A stretch of DNA of 64,000 nt from Clostridium sp. UBA4548 (lineage in GTDB: Bacteria; Bacillota; Clostridia; Clostridiales; Clostridiaceae), in assembly GCF_002387895.1 (NCBI RefSeq), contig NZ_DGLI01000021.1:226837-290836 (forward strand), read 5' to 3'. The notes under the pieces are model-generated. The model had not been told where the DNA came from. It worked only from the letters and a program-made list of their open reading frames with translations, and made no database searches. The first letter of the stretch is position 1. Each line of letters opens with the position of its first letter. Positions 35,056 to 42,599 of the stretch are shown piece after piece. The position numbers and the translations under genes were made by a program.

Positions 35056-35087
35056 AAAAGTATGCCCTATAAAAGAGCATACTTTTT
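35056..35087 (-). terminator. Intra-operon hairpin (attenuator) between btuF and btuC
   Basis: Perfect 10-bp stem AAAAGTATGC/GCATACTTTT with an 11-nt loop and T-rich flank. It lies 118 bp past the btuF stop, before btuC, and is likely to terminate part of the transcripts. Confidence 0.7.
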
Positions 35088-35204
35088 AAATCTTTTAGCC
35101 ATATAATTATGAAGGTAAAGATAATCCATACTATATGTCTTAAGGGGCAAACCTTCAATTAAAATCTAGTTCATAATTAATGTTATATCCCTATGCTATT
35201 AAAT

Positions 35205-36146
35205 TTATTTAAATAGTTCTGGATGAAGAAGTTTAGTCATTTCCTCAAGTCCAGTAGCTAGTCTAGGTCCTTGTCTTACTATGATATTCTCATCAATTTC
35301 AAAGACTTTACCCTCTTTAACTGCTCTCAACTCCTTGTATTTAGGATCGTTGATTAAGTTGTTTTTAGCACCAAAATTGCTTGTGCAGATTATTATATCA
35401 GGGTCATTTTCAACGATTTTTTCAAAGCTATATTGCCAGCCTTGAAGATCCTTAGCGATGTTTTCTCCACCAGCTAGCTCAATTATTTTATTAATAAAAG
35501 TATCACCACCGGCAGTGAAATCTCCATTAGCGCCAAAGTCTACAACATAATAAACTTTTGGTTTATTAGTTATACTTTTAGTTTTAGTTTCAACAGTAGA
35601 GATTTTTGCTTTCATATCATCAGTAATTTTCTTAGCTTTATCAGTTTCGCCTAAAACAGTTCCTATCTTCTCAATTATAGTAAACGTTCCCTCAAAGCTA
35701 TCTTTTTCATAAACAGCAAGAACAGTAATTCCTAAATCTCTTAATTTATTAACTACATCTTCTTTTACATGTGTAGAGGCTAAAACTAAATCAGGTTTTA
35801 AAGAAACTATTTTCTCCACATTTGGTTCCATAAGAGATCCAATAGATTCAACTTTTGAAACTTCACTTGGGTAGTCACAGAAATCAGTTCTTCCTACTAA
35901 CTTATCTCCAAGACCAAGAGCAAATACTATTTCAGTAGTGTTTGGACCAAGAGAAACTATTTTCTCAGGTTTCTTATTAATAGTAACTTCTTTTCCATAA
36001 GAATCAGTGATAGTCATTGGATAAGTAGTTGCTGATTTATTTTCTTTTTTTTCTTCATTAGTAGCAGGTTTGCTACAACCAACTAATAAAGAGGAAATAA
36101 AGATCATTGATATAAACAAACTAAAAAGTTTTTTCATTGATTTCAT
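35205..36146 (-). CDS. btuF: Cobalamin/corrinoid ABC transporter substrate-binding lipoprotein
   Basis: Extracytoplasmic binding protein of 313 residues, anchored by a lipoprotein signal (lipobox LVGC near residue 24). The class III binding-protein fold is shown by KPEKIVSLGPNTTEIVFALG, VGRTDFCDYP, SLKPDLVLAST and the C-terminal VRQGPRLATGLEEM. A cobalamin riboswitch directly upstream supports corrinoid binding. AAGGAGATG precedes ATG 36146. It is the first gene of btuF-btuC-btuD. Siderophore or heme binding would be the alternative from sequence alone. Confidence 0.92.
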   Translation of the reverse strand: MKSMKKLFSLFISMIFISSLLVGCSKPATNEEKKENKSATTYPMTITDSYGKEVTINKKPEKIVSLGPNTTEIVFALGLGDKLVGRTDFCDYPSEVSKVESIGSLMEPNVEKIVSLKPDLVLASTHVKEDVVNKLRDLGITVLAVYEKDSFEGTFTIIEKIGTVLGETDKAKKITDDMKAKISTVETKTKSITNKPKVYYVVDFGANGDFTAGGDTFINKIIELAGGENIAKDLQGWQYSFEKIVENDPDIIICTSNFGAKNNLINDPKYKELRAVKEGKVFEIDENIIVRQGPRLATGLEEMTKLLHPELFK

Positions 36147-36177
36147 TTTTTCATCTCCTTAAAATTTTTCCAGTAAA

Positions 36178-36395
36178 TAAAAAAAAGCCCACAAAGAGGC
36201 TGGTTGACGAATTGCATCCATCTCCTTTCCCTCCGAAAGTGATTATCGATTTCTAGGTAGGTCTCCTGGCTTATGGTTCATCCTTAGCTTACCTTCCCGT
36301 TTATCACAGTGGTATTCAAGCTTTGTCACCATATACAGTAGCGGGGGCTGCAGTGTTTCACACTTTCCCTTTTATGCTTTTATAAGCACCTAAAA
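36178..36395 (-). promoter_or_regulatory. Adenosylcobalamin riboswitch
   Basis: On the minus strand the B12-box AAGCCAGGAGACCTACCTA (plus complement 36254-36273) follows conserved core elements, including GCAGCCCCCGCTACTGT and ATACCACTGTG. A short stem AGCC/GGCT with a run of T at about 36178-36205 forms the terminator. Bound AdoCbl should shut off btuFCD. Confidence 0.95.
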
Positions 36396-36841
36396 ATAAA
36401 TATATTAAATTTGTAAAAAATTATGAGAACTTTTTTACGAATTATCTAATAGAATTGTAAAACCTTAATGGTTAAAAGTCAATAGAAAGTTATGGTAATA
36501 TCACAGATATACACATATATTAGAGGGTTTATATAAGCAAGTGCTTATATGGTAATAAGAAAATTTAGAAGAAAAAGGTTAGTAATAAGATAAAATCCCA
36601 ATTTAAATATTAAGAAGGTTGTAATAGAGAATTTATATGTAAAGAAGTGCTTAGAATAAATTATTTGTTAATAATTATTATTAATAACTATGGAATTATA
36701 ATCAGTATTTTAGTATAATATATTTATAAATTAAAAATTTAAGCTATAATAAATATATAAGTCAAAATATAAGGAATTTTGTAGAAAACTTTTAGTTTTA
36801 TGAACTATATATTTTTGAATCTTAAGAAGGAGTGAAGTAAT
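36396..36841 (+). promoter_or_regulatory. Upstream region of yjjI with a dyad element
   Basis: It holds the divergent promoters of the riboswitch leader and yjjI. At 36531-36550 the arms ATATAAGCA and TGCTTATAT flank a 2-nt centre, a near-perfect operator-like dyad. The yjjI start is preceded by AAGAAGGAG. Confidence 0.4.
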
Positions 36842-38338
36842 ATGAGTAATGAAATCCTTAACATTATAAAGGATAAAACTTTGACCTACGAGATGAAGGT
36901 ACTTAATTTAGCAAGAGCAGCAGAAAATAGTTTAGACGTTTTAAATATGAATGAAAAAATAAAAAACTACAGAGATGAAGGCCTTATTTGTGACTTAAAT
37001 GAAGGATTAGCTCCTTATAGACCAAGATACATTGTACCAGATTATGAAAAGTTCATGAAGCAAGGCAGTGAGTTTTTAAGATTAGAGCCTGCTACAAGTA
37101 TTTGGGAAGCTGTAAATAATCTATTAATACTTTATAAGCATGTACCATCCATAACTTCCTTTCCAGTATATGTAGGAAATATAGATTATTTATTAGAACC
37201 TTTTGTAAAAGATGAAAAAGAAGCTTATGCTGCAATTAAGTTTTTCTTAAAACACATAGATAGAACTATTACAGATTCTTTCTGCCATGGTAATATTGGG
37301 CCAAGAGCAACTAAAGCAGGAAAAATTATATTAGAAGTTGAAAGAGAACTTCAAAATGCTACACCTAATATAACTTTAAAATATAGTGAAGAAACTAGCG
37401 ATGATTTTGCCATAGAAGCAATAAAAACTGCACTTTCTTGTGCAAAACCTAGCTTTGCAAATCATAGAATGTTCTCTAAAGAATTTGGAGAAGACTATGG
37501 TATTGCTAGCTGCTATAATGGACTACACATTGGTGGAGGAAGTTATACTTTAGTTAGAATGATTTTATCAAAGGTAGCAAAAAAGGCTAAGAATGAACAA
37601 GACTTTTTAAATAATGTGCTTCCAGAAGCTATGGATGTTATGTTAGATTACATGGATAAAAGAATTAAATTCATTGTAGAAGAAAGTAACTTCTTTGAAT
37701 CAAACTTCCTAGTTAGGGAAGGATTAATTAGCAAGGATAGATTTACAGCTATGTTCGGCTTAGTAGGCCTTGCCGAATGTGTAAACACTCTTTTAGGTGC
37801 AACAGAACAAAAGGATAGATTTGGACACAGTGAAGAAGCTAATAAACTTGGTGAAGCTATTATAAGTAAGATGGAAGAAATAGTGAATAATCACAATAAT
37901 CCATACTGCGTTCCAACCAATGGACATTTCCTTCTTCATGCACAGGTTGGAATTGAAACAGACTGCGAAACAAGTCCGGGATGCAGAATTCCAATTGGAG
38001 AAGAACCAGTGCTACATGAGCATTTAGTGCAAAGTGCAGTATTCCATAAGTACTTCCCATCAGGAATTGGCGATATCTTTAAATTTGACACTATGTCAAA
38101 AAATAACCCTAAATCTATCTTAGATGTGATAAAAGGAGCCTTCTCTTTAGATATGAGATATTTCTCACTATATTGTGATGATTGTGATGTAATAAGAATC
38201 ACAGGATATTTAGTTAAACGTTCAGATATTGAAAAGTTAGATAGAGGAGAGCAGGTTTTACAAGATACAGTGGCATTAGGTTATGGTGCAGTTAAAAACT
38301 CAAAAATTCTTGAAAGAAAGCTAAGACACAATGAGTAA
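36842..38338 (+). CDS. yjjI: YjjI-family glycyl radical enzyme
   Basis: Oxygen-sensitive radical enzyme (498 residues), shorter than pyruvate formate-lyase, as is usual for YjjI. The C-terminal RITGYLVKRSDIEKL corresponds to the glycyl-radical loop (RVxGY-type) where the partner activase makes the radical. A conserved core includes SPGCRIPIGEEPVLHEH and SCYNGLHIGGG. The reaction of YjjI is not established; it was named in E. coli. The gene overlaps yjjW by eight bases, strongly suggesting a two-protein system. Presence fits a strict or facultative anaerobe. Confidence 0.92.
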   Translation: MSNEILNIIKDKTLTYEMKVLNLARAAENSLDVLNMNEKIKNYRDEGLICDLNEGLAPYRPRYIVPDYEKFMKQGSEFLRLEPATSIWEAVNNLLILYKHVPSITSFPVYVGNIDYLLEPFVKDEKEAYAAIKFFLKHIDRTITDSFCHGNIGPRATKAGKIILEVERELQNATPNITLKYSEETSDDFAIEAIKTALSCAKPSFANHRMFSKEFGEDYGIASCYNGLHIGGGSYTLVRMILSKVAKKAKNEQDFLNNVLPEAMDVMLDYMDKRIKFIVEESNFFESNFLVREGLISKDRFTAMFGLVGLAECVNTLLGATEQKDRFGHSEEANKLGEAIISKMEEIVNNHNNPYCVPTNGHFLLHAQVGIETDCETSPGCRIPIGEEPVLHEHLVQSAVFHKYFPSGIGDIFKFDTMSKNNPKSILDVIKGAFSLDMRYFSLYCDDCDVIRITGYLVKRSDIEKLDRGEQVLQDTVALGYGAVKNSKILERKLRHNE

Positions 38339-39170
38339 ATTTGCCCTAGTAAATAAAATAATTCCCTTTAGCAATGTAGATGGAGAGGGGAATAGAACAG
38401 CTATTTTTCTTCAAGGATGTAATTATAACTGCCTATACTGCCATAATCCAGAAACCATAAATCATTGCAATAACTGTGGACTTTGTGTTCCACATTGTGA
38501 ATATGGAGCTTTATCTAAAATAGAGGGAAAAGTAATTTATGATATAGAAAAATGTCAAAACTGTGATAGATGCATTGCTGAATGCAAAAGAAATAGTAGT
38601 CCTAAAATAACTCCAATGACAGTGGCGGATATACTAAAGTATCTGCAAAAGACCAGATATTTTATATCTGGAATTACTGTATCTGGGGGAGAATGCACAC
38701 TACAAAGTGATTTCTTAACAGAACTTTTTAGAGAAGTTAAAAAAATGGGACTTACTACCTTCATAGACACTAATGGCTCTACGCCCATATATAATAACAA
38801 AGAGCTATTAGAAGTGATGGATAAGACAATGATAGATTTAAAAGCTTATGACAGTGAAGAAAACAAAATGCTTACAGGGCTAGAGAACCAAACTGTTATA
38901 GAAAATATAAAGATTCTAGGAAAGCTGGATAAGGTTTATGAAATTAGAACGGTGGTAGTTCCACAGGTTTTAGACAGTAAAAAAACTGTAGATGAAGGAA
39001 GTAAGCTCCTTGCCAACATAAACCCTAATATAATTTATAAACTCATTAAATATAGACCACTTGGTGTTAGAGAAAACTTAATAAAATCCTCTGTGCCAAC
39101 TCAGGAATATATGGAAGAGCTTAAGGAAATAGCAATTTCAAATGGATGCAAAAATGTAATAATTGTATAA
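38331..39170 (+). CDS. yjjW: YjjW-family glycyl radical enzyme activase (radical SAM)
   Basis: Radical-SAM activating enzyme of 279 residues that abstracts hydrogen from the YjjI glycine. The SAM cluster motif is CNYNCLYC (C-x3-C-x2-C) near residue 30. A ferredoxin-like insertion with two [4Fe-4S] motifs follows (CNNCGLCVPHC and CQNCDRCIAEC). GITVSGGECTLQSDFL is the SAM-binding GGE motif. It overlaps yjjI by eight bases. A strong terminator follows. Confidence 0.94.
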   Translation: MSKFALVNKIIPFSNVDGEGNRTAIFLQGCNYNCLYCHNPETINHCNNCGLCVPHCEYGALSKIEGKVIYDIEKCQNCDRCIAECKRNSSPKITPMTVADILKYLQKTRYFISGITVSGGECTLQSDFLTELFREVKKMGLTTFIDTNGSTPIYNNKELLEVMDKTMIDLKAYDSEENKMLTGLENQTVIENIKILGKLDKVYEIRTVVVPQVLDSKKTVDEGSKLLANINPNIIYKLIKYRPLGVRENLIKSSVPTQEYMEELKEIAISNGCKNVIIV

Positions 39171-39188
39171 AGAAAAACTATATAATGT

Positions 39189-39226
39189 AAACAGCCCCTT
39201 GTTTAGAAAACAAGGGGCTGTTTATT
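39189..39226. terminator. Bidirectional intrinsic terminator
   Basis: A 12-bp GC-rich stem AACAGCCCCTTG/CAAGGGGCTGTT with A/T flanks, between converging yjjW and the nitroreductase gene. Confidence 0.93.
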
Positions 39227-39263
39227 CATTGCACTAATTTTATTATATAGAATATATTTAAAA

Positions 39264-39797
39264 TTATTTAACAAACTTGCTTCCATAAGTATTTAAGTGA
39301 ACTTTTTCATAATTTAAATCTTCCTCATTGTTAGCTGGTTTTGCTTCATCTGGATATCCTATGGATAGGATGGATAAAACTTTTAGGTTTTCTGGAATTC
39401 CTAATATCAGTCTAATATATTCTTCAGCTGAAGCTGACTCATTATGATTTCTTTCCCTAATCTGAATCCAGCAAGAGCCAAGTCCTAGATCGTAGGATAA
39501 AAGATGTATTATTGTTGATGCAATTGAGGTGTCCTCAATCCAAACATCACTAATATCAGGATTTCCAAGAATAACTATGCCAAGCTGTGCATTTTTTAAA
39601 AAACCTCCACCAGGTTTTGAAGAAGATAATTTTTCAAGAATAGCTTTATCTTCTACCACAACAAATTCCCAAGGTCTTAAATTTCTAGAAGAAGGAGATA
39701 ATAAAGCTCCTTGTACTAACTGAAGAACCTTTTCCTTTTCAATTTCCTTGGTGGTATATTTTCTAATACTTCTTCGTCTTTTTAATAAATCTAACAT
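39264..39797 (-). CDS. Nitroreductase-family FMN protein
   Basis: Flavin oxidoreductase of 177 residues. FMN-binding motifs are RRSIRKYTTKEIEKEKV at the N-terminus, SSRNLRPWEFVVVED, and the later LGLGSCWIQIRERN and ILSIGYPDE. These proteins use NAD(P)H to reduce nitro compounds, quinones or other acceptors; the natural substrate is unknown. AGGAGG (plus complement about 39806-39811) lies before the ATG. A stray MITE end (39811-39830) sits immediately upstream, so its promoter region includes mobile DNA. Confidence 0.9.
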   Translation of the reverse strand: MLDLLKRRRSIRKYTTKEIEKEKVLQLVQGALLSPSSRNLRPWEFVVVEDKAILEKLSSSKPGGGFLKNAQLGIVILGNPDISDVWIEDTSIASTIIHLLSYDLGLGSCWIQIRERNHNESASAEEYIRLILGIPENLKVLSILSIGYPDEAKPANNEEDLNYEKVHLNTYGSKFVK

Positions 39798-39810
39798 TTT
39801 TATACCTCCT

Positions 39811-39830
39811 TTTTATTTTCAGATGCCTTA
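39811..39830 (-). repeat. Solo end of the MITE-like repeat
   Basis: TTTTATTTTCAGATGCCTTA matches the terminal sequence of the copies at 40142 and 41297. No internal part follows, so this is a remnant or an excision scar. Confidence 0.6.
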
Positions 39831-40141
39831 ATATTATTATAACAGTAAAATATTTCTATACTATAAACAATATGGCTAAGATACATCAATAATATAATAA
39901 ACTAGTAATATTATGTATTTTTCATATAAGGAGTCCCATATTAGAGGCTCCTATTGAAATGATTAAATAGTGAATTAAAGAAGTAACGTTTAAGTTAATT
40001 TATTAAATGATATATGATTGTAATTAACACAAAATTTAAAACTAAATCACAATATTTAAAAACTCTAGATATAAAATTATTGCTAGTGTCAAAAATACCT
40101 AATATAATTATATTAAATTTCGAAAGGGGAAAGTATGGATT
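39831..40141. other. Gene-free region before MITE copy a
   Basis: AT-rich. An imperfect hairpin at about 39930-39955 (AGGAG with CTCCT) is the only structure seen. No gene or promoter is convincing. Confidence 0.4.
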
Positions 40142-40321
40142 AAGGCATCTGAAAATAAATAACAAGTCAAGGATGTGAAGGATATTTTGAGTTCACAAGC
40201 AAGCTTGTGCTGACAAGGAAACAGGTTCCTCAGATAGTAGGGCTATCAAAGGGTTCTGTTGACGCAGTATAGCACAAAATAGACGAGCAGATTGACTTAC
40301 TTATTTTTTGAAGATGCCTAA
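40142..40321 (+). mobile_element. MITE-like repeat, copy a (about 180 bp)
   Basis: The ends are imperfect inverted repeats: left AAGGCATCTGAAAATAAATA, right the complement of AGGCATCTTCAAAAAATAAG. Inside are a hairpin CACAAGC-AA-GCTTGTG and a second stem GATAG/CTATC within an AACAG/CTGTT pair. No transposase frame exists, so movement would need a partner element. About 88% identical (roughly 21 mismatches by hand alignment) to copy b at 41297-41473, which lies in opposite orientation. Confidence 0.85.
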
Positions 40322-40344
40322 GTGCAAATCCGTATACAAATTCT

Positions 40345-40887
40345 ATGGAAAGATTAATAAAGGTAGTAAGTGATGGAGATATTTCTTTAAAGTATAAAGG
40401 TACTCCAATAGAAAAACTTCTAAAATATCATAATTTAGGGTATTCTTTTGATGAGTATGAAAAGGCTGAGCTATTAATAGGTATGTGTATGGATAATAGA
40501 AAGCAGCTAAAAATTCCTAATAACTTTTCGTATATTATACGCTCCGGTGGTGGAAACTTGCGTTATAGTGAATTTAAGGTATCCTATGCCATTGCAGTGG
40601 GAGGGGTAAAAGCCATAGCTTTAACGGGTCATAATAACTGTGGTATGGTTAATTTAATGTCTAAAAAAGATAAATTTATTAAAGGTTTAGTGGAAAATGC
40701 AGGTTGGGAAGAAAAACAAGCAGAGGAACACTTTAGGAACTTTGCTCCAATGTTTGAAATTGATAATGAAATAGATTTCCTACTAAGTGAGGCAAAAAGA
40801 TTAAGAAACAAGTATCCAAACATACTTGTAGCTCCGTTATTTTATAATGTGGATGATAATCTTCTGTATTTAATTAATGAAGATTAA
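40345..40887 (+). CDS. Beta-class carbonic-anhydrase-like protein
   Basis: 180-residue protein with the beta-carbonic-anhydrase zinc motif: Cys-Met-Asp-Asn-Arg (CxDxR, about residue 48) and GHNNCGM (HxxC). FSYIIRSGGGNLRYSEF lies between them, as in the family. It would interconvert CO2 and bicarbonate in the cytoplasm. No ribosome site precedes ATG 40345, and MITE copy a ends only about 24 bp upstream. The native promoter and possibly N-terminal codons may therefore have been replaced; the frame stays open back to 40312. Homologues with other roles exist, so activity is uncertain. Confidence 0.75.
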   Translation: MERLIKVVSDGDISLKYKGTPIEKLLKYHNLGYSFDEYEKAELLIGMCMDNRKQLKIPNNFSYIIRSGGGNLRYSEFKVSYAIAVGGVKAIALTGHNNCGMVNLMSKKDKFIKGLVENAGWEEKQAEEHFRNFAPMFEIDNEIDFLLSEAKRLRNKYPNILVAPLFYNVDDNLLYLINED

Positions 40888-40924
40888 CATTGATTTTCAA
40901 TAGGTTAAGCTGTATAATGAAATA

Positions 40925-41077
40925 CGATAAAACTAAATGGACAGTTCGGAAGCCTCCTGTCTTTAAATAAAACTACGGCATTGAAATCTTTAAACCCCTT
41001 TGTAAATTTATTTACAAGGGCTAATTCTCATTCGTTAAAGATTACAAGGCTGTCATTTTGGCAGCCTTATTTATTTG
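40925..41077 (+). ncRNA. Candidate structured RNA ending in an intrinsic terminator
   Basis: Several nested stems lie in about 150 bases: GGACAG/CTGTC near 40940-40962; ATCTTTAA (40986-40993) with TTAAAGAT (41035-41042) enclosing TTTGTAAAT/ATTTACAA; then AAGGCTG/CAGCCTT (41046-41068) followed by ATTTATTT. The order of helices plus terminator looks like an untranslated leader, riboswitch or sRNA. It may have been the leader of queT or of the truncated gene that follows. I match it to no known class. Confidence 0.4.
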
Positions 41078-41127
41078 TGCAATAAAGTTAGCTTACAACT
41101 AGATATTAGAGTAAGATCTATACTAAT

Positions 41128-41296
41128 TTGGTTGTTTAAGAAGCTAATTCATTTGAAAAATTTAATTTTAGTTTTAGTTTCTAGAAATCTTCTGAGACTA
41201 TATAAATTAAGCAACTTATATGGATTTATATTTTACCTTGCGCAAATAATAATGCTGAAGTTAAATATGGGAGCTAGCCCACTGTTAAATATAACT
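41128..41296 (+). pseudogene. Truncated membrane-protein relic ended by MITE copy b
   Basis: The plus frame reads FYLAQIIMLKLNMGASPLL just before the MITE border. This resembles the N-terminal signature of YczE/YitT-like membrane proteins (...LGIxLxIKANLGxSPW...). The frame runs into MITE copy b and stops within it; no downstream part exists. The relic's start is unclear because upstream sequence carries a terminator. The homology is a weak by-eye match. Confidence 0.4.
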
Positions 41297-41473
41297 GGCA
41301 TCTTCAAAAAATAAATAAGTCAGTATGATTGTCTATTTTGAGTTATACTGAGTCAACAGAACCACTAGATAGCACCACTATCTGCGGAACCTGTTTCCTT
41401 GTCGATACAAGCTTGCTTGTGAACTCAAAATATTCTTTATATCTTTGACTTGTTATTTATTTTCAGATGCCTT
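41297..41473 (-). mobile_element. MITE-like repeat, copy b (about 177 bp, inverted)
   Basis: Reverse complement of copy a apart from about 21 substitutions, most outside the hairpin arms; in GATAG-loop-CTATC the loop changes but the stem is kept. Its outer end lies four bases before the ribosome site of queT, so it supplies the immediate upstream sequence of that gene. Confidence 0.85.
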
Positions 41474-41490
41474 ATAGGGGGAAAATTGAA

Positions 41491-41979
41491 ATGAATAATA
41501 ATGAAAATTTAGTGAAATTGCTAAAAATGGCTTTAGTAGCTGCTATATATGTAGCGCTTACCTTTGTTTTTGCACCATTGTCTTTTTTAGGTGTACAATT
41601 TAGATTTTCTGAAGTTATGGTATTGTTAGCTTTTGTAGATCCATTATACATACCTGCTCTTACTATAGGATGCTTTATTTCAAATTTTTTATTGAGTCCT
41701 ATGGGTATGGTAGATGTTATTATTGGAACTTTGGCTACATTATTTGCTACCATTGGTATAAGTAAAAGCAAAAATCTTTTTATTGCATCCCTTTGGCCAA
41801 CAATATTTAATGCTTTCATGGTTGGGGCAGAGCTATATTATGTGTTAAACCTTCCATTTTGGTTATCTACACTTCAAGTAGCAATAGGGGAATTTACTGT
41901 GGTTTCAATTGTAGGAGTAGTAATATTTAAGTATATTTTAGATAATAAAAGTTTACTTAAGGCTTTGAAGCTGAAATAA
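41491..41979 (+). CDS. queT: QueT-family transporter (queuosine precursor, ECF S-component)
   Basis: Small membrane protein of 162 residues with about five helices. It matches the QueT family, which imports queuosine precursors such as preQ1 as an energy-coupling-factor S component. Hallmarks: ALTFVFAPLSFLGVQFRFSE near the N-terminus, and PALTIGCFISNFLLSPMGMVDVIIGT. ATG 41491 has GGGGG ten bases upstream; an upstream ATG at 41467 lies inside the MITE end. A preQ1 riboswitch normally sits here, but MITE copy b occupies the leader and I see none. ECF ATPase genes are not in the window. Confidence 0.88.
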   Translation: MNNNENLVKLLKMALVAAIYVALTFVFAPLSFLGVQFRFSEVMVLLAFVDPLYIPALTIGCFISNFLLSPMGMVDVIIGTLATLFATIGISKSKNLFIASLWPTIFNAFMVGAELYYVLNLPFWLSTLQVAIGEFTVVSIVGVVIFKYILDNKSLLKALKLK

Positions 41980-41992
41980 AACAAGTAAATTT

Positions 41993-42029
41993 AAAATTCC
42001 TTGCGAGGATTTATGTAGGGAATTTTTTT
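41993..42029 (+). terminator. Intrinsic terminator after queT
   Basis: AAAATTCC with GGAATTTT and a T-run. Confidence 0.8.
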
Positions 42030-42064
42030 AGTCGGAAAATACATAGATTCATAAAAATTATTGT

Positions 42065-42093
42065 TTGACAATAATATATTTAAGACATATAAT
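42065..42093 (+). promoter_or_regulatory. Consensus sigma-A promoter for the asnS leader
   Basis: TTGACA (42065-42070), 17-bp spacer, TATAAT (42088-42093); both hexamers are perfect. Confidence 0.75.
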
Positions 42094-42149
42094 ATTTTAT
42101 ATACAAATTTAGTATAATTTTTAGAACTATTGTATATTATAGAAGTAAC

Positions 42150-42430
42150 ACAAAAACAAAAACTATGATAAGAAGAGTAGATATAAGAAGTAGTTAAAGC
42201 GAGTTGGTGAGGGTGGAAGACCAATATGAAGCTTATATTGAAGAACATCTTTGAGTTTCTAACCGAAATCCTTTGGAGAGTAGACTTAGACGGCATCATA
42301 CCGTTATCCTTGAACAGTATCGAGAACTCTCCGTACTGATAGAGCCGGTGATTTTTATCACAAATTGGGTGGTACCGCGAAATAATGCTTTTCGTCCCTT
42401 TACTTAGGGATGAAAGGCTTTTTTTATTTT
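42150..42430 (+). promoter_or_regulatory. T-box riboswitch, asparagine-specific (AAC specifier)
   Basis: The T-box GGGTGGTACCGCG is at about 42367-42379. The terminator pairs CGTCCCTTT with AGGGATG and ends in TTTTTTT at about 42392-42427. The specifier context TTGAAG-AAC-ATCTTTGAG places the Asn codon at 42244-42246, agreeing with asnS downstream. Uncharged tRNA-Asn would relieve termination. Confidence 0.93.
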
Positions 42431-42599
42431 AAAAAAGATAAAGCAAAACAAAGTAATTGAAATCACACTAGAAGAATTTTAATTTAAATAAGTTTAATCT
42501 ATAAAAATATAAGTAAACCTCAATTTTAAATTGAAGATGCTTAATTTTTAATATATAAATAAACAAACTTTGGTTTGTAATAATATAGGAGGAGTTATT

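Noticed and set aside
36664..36690. Rex-like site TTGTTAA...TTAATAA upstream of yjjI
   Set aside because: The spacing between half-sites is too long and the second half does not read TTAACAA.
41075..41314. 79-codon plus-strand frame taken as a complete small gene
   Set aside because: Its TTG start lies inside a terminator tail and its end lies inside the MITE; only the middle part may be a gene relic.
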